Origin: Peteryoungia wuzhouensis
Lineage (GTDB): Bacteria; Pseudomonadota; Alphaproteobacteria; Rhizobiales; Rhizobiaceae
Direction: 5' to 3'
Length of the DNA stretch: 64,000 nucleotides
NCBI RefSeq assembly: GCF_003205195.1
Contig: NZ_QJRY01000002.1
Span: 62,001 to 126,000, forward strand
This document shows, one piece after another, positions 53,113 to 60,467 of the stretch. The translations under genes were made by a program, and so were the position numbers. The first letter of the stretch is position 1. Each line of letters opens with the position of its first letter. The notes under the pieces are model-generated. The model was given only the letters and a program-made list of their open reading frames with translations, did not search any database and was not told the origin of the DNA.

Positions 53113-53847
53113 ATGAACGAACGTCCAGCACCCGAAACCTTCCCCGTCACCCCGCGCAACCGGGCAAAGCGCCTGCATGAACGCGCGGCCTATGACCGCG
53201 ACGCCGTCTATGCCGTGCTCGATGCCGCCCTCCTCTGTCACGTCGCCTATGTCATCGACGGCCAGCCCTATTGCACGCCGACCATCCACTGGCGCGAGGG
53301 CGACTGGCTGTTCTGGCACGGCTCCTCGGCCAGCCGCATGCTGAAGACCCAGAAGGCGGGTTTGCCCGTCTGTCTCACCGTCGCCCATCTCGACGGCCTC
53401 ATCCTCGCCCGCTCCGGCTTCCACCATTCGGCCAATTACCGCTCCGCCATGTGTTTTGGCACGGCCCGGATCATCGACGACCCGCAGGAAAAGGCGGACG
53501 CCCTGAAATCCGTCGTCGACCGCTTCTATCCCGGCCGCGCCGATATTCTGCGCGACAACGATCCGCAGGAGGCCAAGGGCACCATGGTCATCGGCATGCG
53601 CATCGAGGAAGCCTCGGCCAAGATCCGCTCAGGCGGCGTCTCCGACGACCCGGCCGATGTCGACGCTGCGGTCTGGGCCGGCGTCATCCCGGTCGAAACC
53701 CGTCTCGGCACGCCCGAAATCTGCCCCAAGGTGCCCGCAGGTGTGGGCTATCCCGACCACCTCGCCCATTTTCAAGAGGGCCGTCGTCTCGACGAGGTCT
53801 TGACGGAGAGCCAGCAGCTCTACGAAAAGGCCCTGGAACGCTCCTGA
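53113..53847 (+). CDS. Pyridoxamine 5'-phosphate oxidase-like FMN-binding protein
   Basis: A 244-residue split-barrel flavin protein of the NimA/flavin-nucleotide-binding group: RNRAKRLHERAAYDRDAVYAVLDAALLCHVAYVIDGQPYCTPTIHWREGDWLFWHGSSASRML, with HLDGLILARSGFHHSANYRSAM later. The H-G-S-S-A-S-R stretch is the FMN phosphate site. No vitamin B6 oxidase activity is proven for this group. AGGAGG 5 bases before the ATG is ideal. Divergent from a MocR regulator that probably controls it; a hairpin follows. Confidence 0.92.
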   Translation: MNERPAPETFPVTPRNRAKRLHERAAYDRDAVYAVLDAALLCHVAYVIDGQPYCTPTIHWREGDWLFWHGSSASRMLKTQKAGLPVCLTVAHLDGLILARSGFHHSANYRSAMCFGTARIIDDPQEKADALKSVVDRFYPGRADILRDNDPQEAKGTMVIGMRIEEASAKIRSGGVSDDPADVDAAVWAGVIPVETRLGTPEICPKVPAGVGYPDHLAHFQEGRRLDEVLTESQQLYEKALERS

Positions 53848-53854
53848 TGGAGCC

Positions 53855-53885
53855 AGACATGGCGGCAAGCACGGCCGCCATGTCT
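53855..53885. terminator. Hairpin between the PNPOx-like gene and the convergent SRPBCC gene
   Basis: AGACATGGCGGC pairs with GCCGCCATGTCT over 12 bp around a 7-base loop. Placed between convergent genes it can serve both. T tract is short. Confidence 0.7.
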
Positions 53886-53898
53886 CATCAGATTGAAA

Positions 53899-54381
53899 TC
53901 AGCCACGGCCGGCAAATTCCGCATAAATAGCCAGCAGCCCCGTCCAACCGCCTTCGGCCTCGAGGATCGACCGTGTCCGCTCCGCGGCAGCGCCGAAGTT
54001 CTCGATCAGCCGGTGTTCGAAATCGACCTGCGTCTCCGTCTCTGACAGAGCGGTGAACACCACCTCCACCTCGGTCAACAGGTCTGGATCGAAGACCCAG
54101 TCGCCATTGAGCTGCCAGGACAGCACCAGCCGCCCCGGTCGGTCGAACACCAGCACCCGGCCCCAGTCGCACTCCTCGCCGCCATTGCCGATTTCGTACC
54201 AACGCCCGCCGGCAAAGGGCTCGATGACAACAGTCTTCGCCCCGCTCTTGGTCAGCGAATGCGTCTTCAGCCACCAGTCGCCCATGCCGGCGGAAAACAC
54301 GTCGAAGGCCCGCTCGCGGCTTGCCCTGACGGTGAATCGTTTGACGATCGGCGCGGGCTTGATCTGCAAATGCTCGTTCAT
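53899..54381 (-). CDS. SRPBCC (AHSA1-like) domain protein
   Basis: A 160-residue START-like fold protein: VKRFTVRASRERAFDVFSAGMGDWWLKTHSL, then GGRWYEIGNGGEECDWGRVLVFDRPGRLVLSWQLN and TQVDFEHRLIENFG, ending GWTGLLAIYAEFA. It probably binds a hydrophobic ligand. Its ATG overlaps the stop of the ArsR gene by 4 bp; ArsR-SRPBCC pairs are common and the second often acts downstream of the regulator in an unknown way. Confidence 0.92.
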   Translation of the reverse strand: MNEHLQIKPAPIVKRFTVRASRERAFDVFSAGMGDWWLKTHSLTKSGAKTVVIEPFAGGRWYEIGNGGEECDWGRVLVFDRPGRLVLSWQLNGDWVFDPDLLTEVEVVFTALSETETQVDFEHRLIENFGAAAERTRSILEAEGGWTGLLAIYAEFAGRG

Positions 54382-54689
54382 ACGTCGTCCCCTTCCTCGA
54401 CGGCGCGCTGAAAGGCCGCCAGTTGCTGATCCCAGAATTGGTCAAGCCAGGCGCGCAACGGCCCGAGCCCGTTCGGGTCGATCGCATAGATCCGCCGCCG
54501 CCCCTCCGCGCGATCTGTGACCAGCCCCGCCTCCTTCAACACCTTCAGATGCTGCGACACGGCCGGCTGCGACACCGGAACGACACGCGCGAGATCCGCA
54601 ACGGTCTGCGGCCGCGCCGCGATCTTCTCGAAGAGATCGCGCCGCGTATCGTCGGCCAAAGCCTGAAGGGTCCTTAAATGATAAGCCAT
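54378..54689 (-). CDS. ArsR family transcriptional regulator
   Basis: A 103-residue winged-helix repressor: LRTLQALADDTRRDLFEKIAARPQTVADLARVVPVSQPAVSQHLKVLKEAGLVTDRAEGRRRIYAI. It lacks the CxC metal box, so it senses something other than arsenite or zinc, as usual for ArsR partners of SRPBCC proteins. Its start codon lies inside a palindrome (54679-54698), a plain autorepression site. Coupled by ATGA to the SRPBCC gene. Confidence 0.94.
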   Translation of the reverse strand: MAYHLRTLQALADDTRRDLFEKIAARPQTVADLARVVPVSQPAVSQHLKVLKEAGLVTDRAEGRRRIYAIDPNGLGPLRAWLDQFWDQQLAAFQRAVEEGDDV

Positions 54690-54698
54690 AACTTATCA
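54679..54698. promoter_or_regulatory. Operator overlapping the ArsR start codon
   Basis: TGATAAG (54679-54685) and CTTATCA (54692-54698) are a perfect 7-bp inverted repeat with a 6-base spacer that contains the ATG of the ArsR gene. Another CATAAGC half-like element follows. AT-rich against its surroundings. Confidence 0.65.
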
Positions 54699-54790
54699 TA
54701 AGCATGGACTTATTATTTTGACAAGGGCATAAAATGGGGCGGCGCATCGACCGATGCCCGCCCTGGAACCTTAGCGAGAGTCCTGCGGCC

Positions 54791-55231
54791 CTATTCCGCC
54801 CGCATCCACCCTGCGAGTTTCGCCCGCTGCGCGTCAGAAAACGCATGCGACTTGCGCGTCGCCTGGTCGAAATGCACCACCACCGTCTCGGCAGACGCAC
54901 AGAGCCTGCCCGCCTGAAACACCGCTTGGCTCATGGTCACCGACGACCGCCCGACACGCGTCACCCGCGTGCCGATCTCGACCGTGCCCGGCCACAAGAC
55001 CTCCGCGACATAATCAATGTCCAGCTTGGCGAGCACAAAGGAAAAGCCGTCCTCCAGCAGCGGATCCTCTGGATTGTAGATCAGCTCCACACGCCCCGTT
55101 TCCATGAAGGTCGCAAAGACGGCATTGTTGACATGCCCCTGCCGGTCCGTGTCGCCATAACGCAGCTTGTCGTAAGCCTGGCCGACAAAATCCTCGAGCC
55201 TGACCACCTTCGTCTCATCCACCATGCGCAC
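54791..55231 (-). CDS. Acyl-CoA thioesterase (4-hydroxybenzoyl-CoA thioesterase fold)
   Basis: A 146-residue hot-dog fold protein: VGQAYDKLRYGDTDRQGHVNNAVFATFMETGRVELIYNPED, with the catalytic-type Asp in GDTDRQGHVNN, then FVLAKLDIDYVAEVLWPGTVEIGTRVTRVGRSSVTMSQAVFQ. The family hydrolyses acyl-CoA esters; chain length is unknown. An in-frame second Met two codons later (55225) could be the start. It stands alone, with a heptad repeat right upstream. Confidence 0.93.
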   Translation of the reverse strand: MRMVDETKVVRLEDFVGQAYDKLRYGDTDRQGHVNNAVFATFMETGRVELIYNPEDPLLEDGFSFVLAKLDIDYVAEVLWPGTVEIGTRVTRVGRSSVTMSQAVFQAGRLCASAETVVVHFDQATRKSHAFSDAQRAKLAGWMRAE

Positions 55232-55237
55232 GCAAAT

Positions 55238-55258
55238 CCTACTGCCTACTGCCTACTG
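55238..55258. repeat. Three tandem copies of CCTACTG
   Basis: CCTACTG is repeated three times exactly, 7-58 bp... more precisely just 7 bp before the thioesterase start codon on its coding strand, where it would lie in the 5' leader. Such heptads can vary in number by slippage. Confidence 0.9.
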
Positions 55259-55323
55259 GCCATCATCCATTTCGGCATTTCCCTAATTTCAGAAATCGCC
55301 AACCGCTTACCAATCCCACCCCC

Positions 55324-56220
55324 TCACGCCGCCATGCCGATCATCTCGGAAAAGGCATAACGCACGCTGTCGGCCACCGCCTGGATCGTCTCTGACGTCT
55401 CCTTGCCGGTCAAAAGCCTGACCTCGAAGGATCCGAGCTCCGGCAACCCGTGTTTGGCGCCCAGCGCCGTCATGTCGTCGGTCAGATAGCTGCGCGGGAG
55501 CGGCGCCACCGCCAGATCGGCAATCACGGCCGCGCGCTGCGCCATTGTATGGGCCGAGAGATAGGCGATGCGATAAGGCCGCCGGTCCTTGTCGAGCCTG
55601 GCCAGCGCATCCGCCCGCCAGCAGCAGCCATCCTCCCAGATCGACACGGGCAGCGGATCGCGCAAATGCGCCGTCCCGCATTTCGCCCCCGCCCAGACCA
55701 GCTGCTCCTGGTGGATCACCTCGCCGTCATGCACCACGGCACCCGGCGCGCAATTGACCAGCGTCAGATCCAGCCGCTGCTCGGCCAGCCTGCGCCGAAG
55801 CGCGCCCGAGGTATCCACCGTCAGGTCCACCATGATCAGCGGATAAAGCTCGGCAAACCGCCTGAGGATCGTCGGCATGAAACGCTCGCCGATATCGTCG
55901 GGCGCCCCGAGCCTGACGACGCCCTTCATCTCCGGCATGCGAAACCGTCCGACCGCCTCGTTGGACAAGGCCAGCATCCGCCGCGCATAGGGAAGCAGCA
56001 CCTCGCCGCTTTCCGTCAGCGTCACCGAGCGCGCATCGCGCAGGAAGAGCGTCACGTTCAGCTGCTCCTCCAGCTTCTTGATCTGCATCGACACCGCCGA
56101 GGGCGTGCGAAACACCCGGTCGGCAGCCGTGGTGAAACTGCCGGTTTCGGCGATCGCGACAAATGTCCGGAGAACGTCGTTGTCGAGAAGCGGAAGCGGC
56201 TGGCGCAGCATGAGCGTCAT
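55324..56220 (-). CDS. LysR family transcriptional regulator
   Basis: A 298-residue LysR protein: N-terminal winged helix LLDNDVLRTFVAIAETGSFTTAADRVFRTPSAVSMQIKKLEEQLNVTLFLRDARSVTLTESGEVLL and the effector domain RLGAPDDIGERFMPTILRRFAELYPLIMVDL. Two cysteines in SIWEDGCCWRADALA could be redox active, as in LsrB/OxyR-like regulators (inference). It is divergent from two small DUF1127 genes across 110 bp, which makes them its probable targets. Confidence 0.93.
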   Translation of the reverse strand: MTLMLRQPLPLLDNDVLRTFVAIAETGSFTTAADRVFRTPSAVSMQIKKLEEQLNVTLFLRDARSVTLTESGEVLLPYARRMLALSNEAVGRFRMPEMKGVVRLGAPDDIGERFMPTILRRFAELYPLIMVDLTVDTSGALRRRLAEQRLDLTLVNCAPGAVVHDGEVIHQEQLVWAGAKCGTAHLRDPLPVSIWEDGCCWRADALARLDKDRRPYRIAYLSAHTMAQRAAVIADLAVAPLPRSYLTDDMTALGAKHGLPELGSFEVRLLTGKETSETIQAVADSVRYAFSEMIGMAA

Positions 56221-56331
56221 GGCGATTTACCTTCAACAAAATTGAACTTGAAGACGATACTATTGCGTTTGATTGAATGTCAATCGGGGCGCATGCTTCT
56301 CCGCACAGTCCAGGAATAGAGGAGCCGCCCC

Positions 56332-56532
56332 ATGCCGCAACCAGCCTTCACCGCTCTCGGCGCGAGCCTTACCAAGGCCATCGCCCACACCCGCAATCAG
56401 GCGACCCTGCGCGCCACGAAGCGCGAATTGGCGCCGCTGACGCCGGCCCTGCGGGATGATCTCGGCCTCACCCGCCTCCGGCAATTGATCACGTTTCAGA
56501 ATGACAGGCATCAGAAACATTCGTTGGATTGA
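56332..56532 (+). CDS. DUF1127-like small protein (copy 1)
   Basis: A 66-residue protein with the Arg-rich DUF1127-like core ATKRELAPLTPALRDDLGLTRL, at residues 30-52. In this family the motif is xxLxxLdxrxLxDiGl. Rhizobial and Brucella small DUF1127 proteins bind RNA or affect phosphate and sRNA networks in the few studied cases. It is directly opposite a LysR gene. AGGAGC lies 9-14 bases before the ATG. A second copy is 84 bp downstream. Confidence 0.75.
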   Translation: MPQPAFTALGASLTKAIAHTRNQATLRATKRELAPLTPALRDDLGLTRLRQLITFQNDRHQKHSLD

Positions 56533-56615
56533 TGCATCAACCTGAGCGATACCTCACTCCGGCCCCGAAACAAGGATGAAGACAGGGCCGCCAGGAACCG
56601 AAAAGGATGAAGACC

Positions 56616-56840
56616 ATGACCATGGTTTGCTGCGATACCCCGATCACCCGCACCGCCCCCGCCGCCACCCTGGGCGCCATGGCGCGCCGCGCGGCCGGCC
56701 GCCTCGCGACGAAACTGAATGGTCTCGCCCGCACCATCGCCGAACACCACCGCGCGCGTCGCGACCGGGCGGCCCTCGAAGCCCTGCCTTTCGATCTGCG
56801 CAAGGACCTGGGCTGGCCTGCCGGCGACACCGCCCGCTGA
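56616..56840 (+). CDS. DUF1127 domain small protein (copy 2)
   Basis: A 74-residue protein ending with RARRDRAALEALPFDLRKDLGWPAGDTAR, a clear DUF1127 domain (LxxLPxDLRKDLGWP). The start at 56616 follows AAAAGG with 9 bases; the ATG nine bases upstream is too close to that box. Likely cotranscribed with copy 1 and ended by the strong hairpin at 56862. Confidence 0.82.
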   Translation: MTMVCCDTPITRTAPAATLGAMARRAAGRLATKLNGLARTIAEHHRARRDRAALEALPFDLRKDLGWPAGDTAR

Positions 56841-56861
56841 CCCCGATCCACCGCGAGGCCC

Positions 56862-56893
56862 TTTGCGACGCGGCCGCCCCGCCGCGTCGCAAA
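56862..56893 (+). terminator. Hairpin after the DUF1127 pair
   Basis: TTTGCGACGCGGC and GCCGCGTCGCAAA form a perfect 13-bp stem with a 6-base loop, 22 bp after the second DUF1127 stop. There is no separate T tract, but the long perfect stem and the closing AAA/TTT suggest a bidirectional stop. Confidence 0.6.
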
Positions 56894-57159
56894 TGGGCGA
56901 AAGCCCGGACCCGTCCGCCTGCCGCCGTCAGCCTGCGAAGCCATTGCATTTCAACGATCTGCCGTCCTGACGATCATCAAGCCCTGGTTCACGGCGTCGC
57001 AGCCTGAAAATCGCAGGAAAATGTCGCGCCGCAGCAAGCCCGGACGCTTCCACGGCGCGCGATTTCATGACAATGTCGCGAAACGAACATCCCCTCGACC
57101 GTTTCCAGCCGAGCATGCCAGAAAACAAGGGAACGGCAGCAAGGACACCGGGCACATCC
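56894..57159. other. Leader region of the GlxA/GbdR-type gene
   Basis: About 270 bp with no separate gene. It holds in-frame ATGs at 57067, 57073 and 57115 that would lengthen the following regulator, none with a good ribosome-binding site. Confidence 0.5.
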
Positions 57160-58185
57160 ATGAGCAAGCAACCGACGCAGACCAAGAAGCGTTCGCTCGT
57201 CTTCTTCCTCGTACCGCATTTCACGCTTTTGCCCTTTGCCGGCGCCATCGAGACGCTGCGCATCGCCAACCGCATGTTGGGTTACGCCGCCTATGAGTGG
57301 CGCCTCGCCTCGGTCGATGGCCAGAAGGTCTATTCCTCCTCCGGCATCGGCATCGAGGTGAACTCCTCGCTCGCCGACGAGCGCCGTTTTCTCGGCGGCG
57401 AAAACCGTCCGAACATGGCGATCGTCTGTTCCGGCATCTATGTCGAGGAGTTCAACAACAAGTCGGTCAATGCCTGGCTGCGCGAAGCCTATAACCGCAA
57501 TGTCGCCGTCGGCTCGCTCTGTACGGGCGCCCATGTACTGGCCCAGGCCGGTCTGTTGAATGGCAAGCGCTGCGCCATCCACTGGGAAAACCTGCCCGGC
57601 TTTTCTGAGACCTTCCCCCAGGCGGAAGTCTATGCCGACCTCTATGAAGTCGACGGCAATCTCTACACCTGCGCCGGCGGCACCGCCTCGCTCGACATGA
57701 TGCTGAACCTGATCGGCCAGGATTTCGGCGAAGGCCTCGTCAATCGCGTCTGCGAACAGCACCTGACCGACCGCGTCCGCTCCGCCAACGACCGCCAACG
57801 CCTGCCGCTCCGCGCTCGCCTCGGCGTGCAGAATTCCAAGGTGCTGCAGATCATCGAGCTGATGGAAGCCAATCTCGCGGAACCCCTGTCGCTCCTCGAA
57901 ATCGCCGACGACGCCGGCCTCTCCCGCCGCCAGATCGAGCGCCTCTTCAGACAAGAGATGGGCCGCTCCCCCGCCCGCTACTATCTCGAAATCCGCCTCG
58001 ACCGCGCCCGCCACCTGCTGGTCCAGTCCTCCATGCCCGTCGTCGAAGTCGCCGTCGCCTGCGGCTTCGTCTCCGCCTCCCATTTCTCCAAGTGTTACCG
58101 CGAACTCTACAACCGCTCCCCCCAGCAGGAGCGCGCGGAACGCAAGCTGACCATGTCGAGCAACCGGACGGGCGTGGTGGTGTAA
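57160..58185 (+). CDS. GlxA/GbdR-type AraC family regulator (DJ-1/PfpI + AraC)
   Basis: A 341-residue activator in the group of GbdR, which governs glycine betaine and dimethylglycine catabolism in Pseudomonas. The N-terminal class I glutamine-amidotransferase-like half reads KRSLVFFLVPHFTLLPFAGAIETLRIANRML and AVGSLCTGAHVLAQAGLLNGKRCAIHWENL; the C-terminal AraC domain has LLEIADDAGLSRRQIERLFRQEMGRSPARYYLEIRL and EVAVACGFVSASHFSKCYRE. The start at 57160 suits the family; other in-frame ATGs exist upstream. Location 9 kb past the corrinoid genes makes it a candidate controller of the betaine island; this is inference. Confidence 0.9.
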   Translation: MSKQPTQTKKRSLVFFLVPHFTLLPFAGAIETLRIANRMLGYAAYEWRLASVDGQKVYSSSGIGIEVNSSLADERRFLGGENRPNMAIVCSGIYVEEFNNKSVNAWLREAYNRNVAVGSLCTGAHVLAQAGLLNGKRCAIHWENLPGFSETFPQAEVYADLYEVDGNLYTCAGGTASLDMMLNLIGQDFGEGLVNRVCEQHLTDRVRSANDRQRLPLRARLGVQNSKVLQIIELMEANLAEPLSLLEIADDAGLSRRQIERLFRQEMGRSPARYYLEIRLDRARHLLVQSSMPVVEVAVACGFVSASHFSKCYRELYNRSPQQERAERKLTMSSNRTGVVV

Positions 58186-58222
58186 GGCCACCGGTTACAC
58201 CCTATGCCCCTCGCGGGGTCCG

Positions 58223-58283
58223 ATCTCCCCCCTTGAGGGGGAGATGGCCGCCCTTCGACAAGCTCAGGAGGCCAGAGGGGGTA
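58223..58283. repeat. Palindromic intergenic repeat, variant copy 4
   Basis: TCTCCCCCCTTGAGGGGGAGATGG at the left and GGCCAGAGGGGGT at the right, related to copies 1-3, but with the inner part replaced by CCGCCCTTCGACAAGCTCAGGAGG. Confidence 0.75.
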
Positions 58284-58317
58284 TCACACGGCAGAGGACG
58301 GTGCCGCGTCCAGGTTA

Positions 58318-58359
58318 AGCCCTCCCCCTTGTGGGGAGGGTTTGGGAGGGGTCTTTCCC
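58318..58359. repeat. GC-rich repeat with CCCTCCCC/GGGGAGGG hairpin
   Basis: CCCTCCCCCTTGTGGGGAGGG forms a perfect stem, followed by TTTGGGAGGGGTC. It is a distinct repeat type common in Rhizobiales, placed between the variant copy 4 and the REP-like element. Confidence 0.75.
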
Positions 58360-58409
58360 CGAGCACCCACGCCCGCTCAATAAAGAAACGGCCGCAAAAA
58401 ACAACGTCA

Positions 58410-58455
58410 CCCCTCATCCTGAGGTGCCCGCCCAAGCGGGCCTCGAAGGACGAGG
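58410..58455. repeat. REP-like element with CCTCATCCTGAGG ... CCTCGAAGGACGAGG
   Basis: CCTCATCCTGAGG at the left and CCTCGAAGGACGAGG at the right frame a GCCCGC/GCGGGC stem. This sequence type is frequent in alphaproteobacterial intergenic DNA. Third repeat in this 377-bp region, which holds no gene. Confidence 0.75.
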
Positions 58456-58562
58456 CCACACACCCCCACAATCCATCAAGGGTCGCCGACCCGTCCACCT
58501 TACGACAAGGGATGGTCGTTTCCGCGTCGACGGCAGCGATCAGGACCGGCTCTGTGGACCCG

Positions 58563-59390
58563 TTAGACGGCAACGTCGAGGACCTGAGCGTCGCCATCCC
58601 GCGCGGTCAGCCACCGCCTGATCAGGCCTGCGACCCGCTCCGGCGCCTCCCAGTGCGGATTGTGCCCGCTGTCGGGCAGCCTCACAATCCGGGCGTCCGG
58701 CAATACCTGGCAGATCGCATCCCCATGGCGGGCATCGAACAAGTGGTCGAGGTCTCCGGCGATCGAGAGCAGTGGCGCGCGGATGCCGCCGAGCCCCTCG
58801 CGCAGATCCAGGCTCTCCAGCATGTCGAGATAATGTCGCCAGATCCGTGCCGGCATGCACACAGCCTCGGCCTTCACCGTCTCGAGAAATTGCGGATCGA
58901 GTGCCACGGGTCCGGCATACCACTGCGTCAGAAAGGGATCAGACATGGCGACCGGGTCGGCGAAATGGCGGATCGGCGCCAGCGATGACAGCCCCCCGAG
59001 ATTGGGATACGGCGTCCCCGCCAGAATCACGAACTTCGCCCCCGGCCAGACCTCCCGTCTTGCGATCTCGAGCGCAAGCAGTGAGCCGAAGGAATGCCCG
59101 ACGACCAGCGACGGCACCACATCAAGGGCACGCGAGACCGCCACCATATCCTCGACCAGCGTCGAAAGATCGGCCCTTTCATCCTCGGCGCTGTCGCCAT
59201 GCCCGGGAAGATCGGGAATGACAAGGCGAAGCCCGGCCAGATGCGGCGCCAGCGCCTGATAGCTGCGGCTTGTGTCGGTATAGCCGTGCAACAGCAGGGC
59301 AACATCGCCCTCGCCGCCGGTATCGACGACAGCGAGGTTTCGACCCGACGCCAGGCAAACAGTCCGTTTGCCAAGGCGCCAGGCATCCAT
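58563..59390 (-). CDS. Alpha/beta hydrolase next to a choline-binding protein
   Basis: A 275-residue hydrolase: VALLLHGYTDTSRSY (oxyanion HG), LVIPDLPGHGDS, nucleophile elbow GHSFGS, acid in LLSIAGDLDHLFD and the catalytic His in SGHNPHWE. No signal peptide. The start at 59390 is 11 bp after the stop of the ChoX-like gene, so it is in the same operon and under the same operator. Cleavage of a choline ester would fit this place, but the sequence does not name a substrate. Confidence 0.88.
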   Translation of the reverse strand: MDAWRLGKRTVCLASGRNLAVVDTGGEGDVALLLHGYTDTSRSYQALAPHLAGLRLVIPDLPGHGDSAEDERADLSTLVEDMVAVSRALDVVPSLVVGHSFGSLLALEIARREVWPGAKFVILAGTPYPNLGGLSSLAPIRHFADPVAMSDPFLTQWYAGPVALDPQFLETVKAEAVCMPARIWRHYLDMLESLDLREGLGGIRAPLLSIAGDLDHLFDARHGDAICQVLPDARIVRLPDSGHNPHWEAPERVAGLIRRWLTARDGDAQVLDVAV

Positions 59391-59401
59391 GGTGGTTGAG
59401 C

Positions 59402-60358
59402 TCAAAGTTTGAGACCCTGACGCACAGCGTCGAGCCCCGGCTTGCCGTCGAAGGTGGTGACGCCTGACAGCCAGGCCTCCAGCCTCTTCGGCTCCTCGGT
59501 GATCGCCTTGGCGGCCGCATCCTCCGGCGCCAATCCGTCCTCCATCAGATATCCCATGCCCTTGTTTTCGAATTCGATGTCGAATTTGAGGTTTTGCAGC
59601 AGGCGCGCCACATTCGGGCATTCCTGGGCATATCCCTTGCGCACCTGCGTCGAAACCGTCGCGGCACCGAAATTCGGTCCGTAGAATTTGTCCCCGCCGG
59701 TCAGATATTTCATGTCGAATTGCGTGTTCATCGGATGCGGCGCCCAGCCCTGGAAAACGATGAAGCTGTTCTCCTTCACGTGCCGCTGAACTTCGGCAAG
59801 CATGCCCTGTTCGCTCGATTCCACCACTTCCCAACTGGAAAGCCCCAGAGACGGATCATCCAGGGCATCGAGCATCAGCTGGTTGGAGCCGGGCTCGATG
59901 CCGTAAAGCTTGTGGTCGAACTTGTCGGCAAATTTCTGCAGATCGGCGAAATCCTTGACGCCAGCCTCGTAGACATAGGACGGGACCGCAAACGTGTATT
60001 TGGCACCTTCGAGATTGACCGTAACCGGTTCAACCGAGCCCTCCTCCAGATAGGACTTGGCATAGGTGATCATGGCCGGATCCCAGTAACCAAGGAAGAC
60101 ATCGAGATCCTTGTTCTTCAAGCTGAGATAGATCACGTCGATCCCCAGCAGGGAGGACTGCGGCGCGTAGCCGAGCTGCTTCAACAGCGTCATTCCAACG
60201 CCGGTGGTAAAGGCAAGGTCGTTCCAGCCTGGTTCGGCCAGCCGAACCGTCTGACAGCTCTCAGGCTCTGCGGCCCGGACGCTGCCGCCAAAGACCGTCA
60301 TCGACAAAAATGCGGCAAAGGCGGCATGCCTCGGCGTGAATATGCGTGTTGTCCTCAT
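59402..60358 (-). CDS. choX: ChoX-like choline/betaine substrate-binding protein (orphan)
   Basis: A 318-residue periplasmic protein with a signal peptide ending FGGSVRA and a mature start AEPESCQTVRLAEPGWNDLAF. It follows ChoX of Sinorhizobium closely in plan: LSLKNKDLDVFLGYWDPAM, KLYGIEPGSNQLM, VVESSEQGMLAEV, IVFQGWAPHPMNTQFDMKYLTGGDKFYGPNFGAATV and CPNVARLLQNLKF. Trp and Tyr of the aromatic box are in GYWDP and QGWAPHP. No permease or ATPase gene is next to it; it may use the importer at 30264-33459 or one elsewhere. Divergent from a BetI-like repressor gene. Confidence 0.88.
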   Translation of the reverse strand: MRTTRIFTPRHAAFAAFLSMTVFGGSVRAAEPESCQTVRLAEPGWNDLAFTTGVGMTLLKQLGYAPQSSLLGIDVIYLSLKNKDLDVFLGYWDPAMITYAKSYLEEGSVEPVTVNLEGAKYTFAVPSYVYEAGVKDFADLQKFADKFDHKLYGIEPGSNQLMLDALDDPSLGLSSWEVVESSEQGMLAEVQRHVKENSFIVFQGWAPHPMNTQFDMKYLTGGDKFYGPNFGAATVSTQVRKGYAQECPNVARLLQNLKFDIEFENKGMGYLMEDGLAPEDAAAKAITEEPKRLEAWLSGVTTFDGKPGLDAVRQGLKL

Positions 60359-60391
60359 TGCGGCTCCCCTTGTATTGTACCGTTGGTCATA

Positions 60392-60413
60392 GAGTTGACC
60401 AGTCGGTCAACTC
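60392..60413. promoter_or_regulatory. BetI/TetR-type operator palindrome
   Basis: GAGTTGACC and GGTCAACTC form a perfect 9-bp inverted repeat with an AGTC spacer, in the 109-bp gap between the ChoX-like gene and the TetR gene. A further half element AGTTGACC lies at 60425. Location and symmetry fit control of both genes by the TetR protein. Confidence 0.75.
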
Positions 60414-60467
60414 TTGATCTTTTCAGTTGACCTGTCAATGAGAGGCAAGCGTCGGAGAGGTGGGGCC

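Noticed and set aside
51423..53180. 585-codon plus-strand frame opposite the MocR gene
   Set aside because: Starts inside intergenic repeats and mirrors MocR; Arg/Pro/His-rich with no domains.
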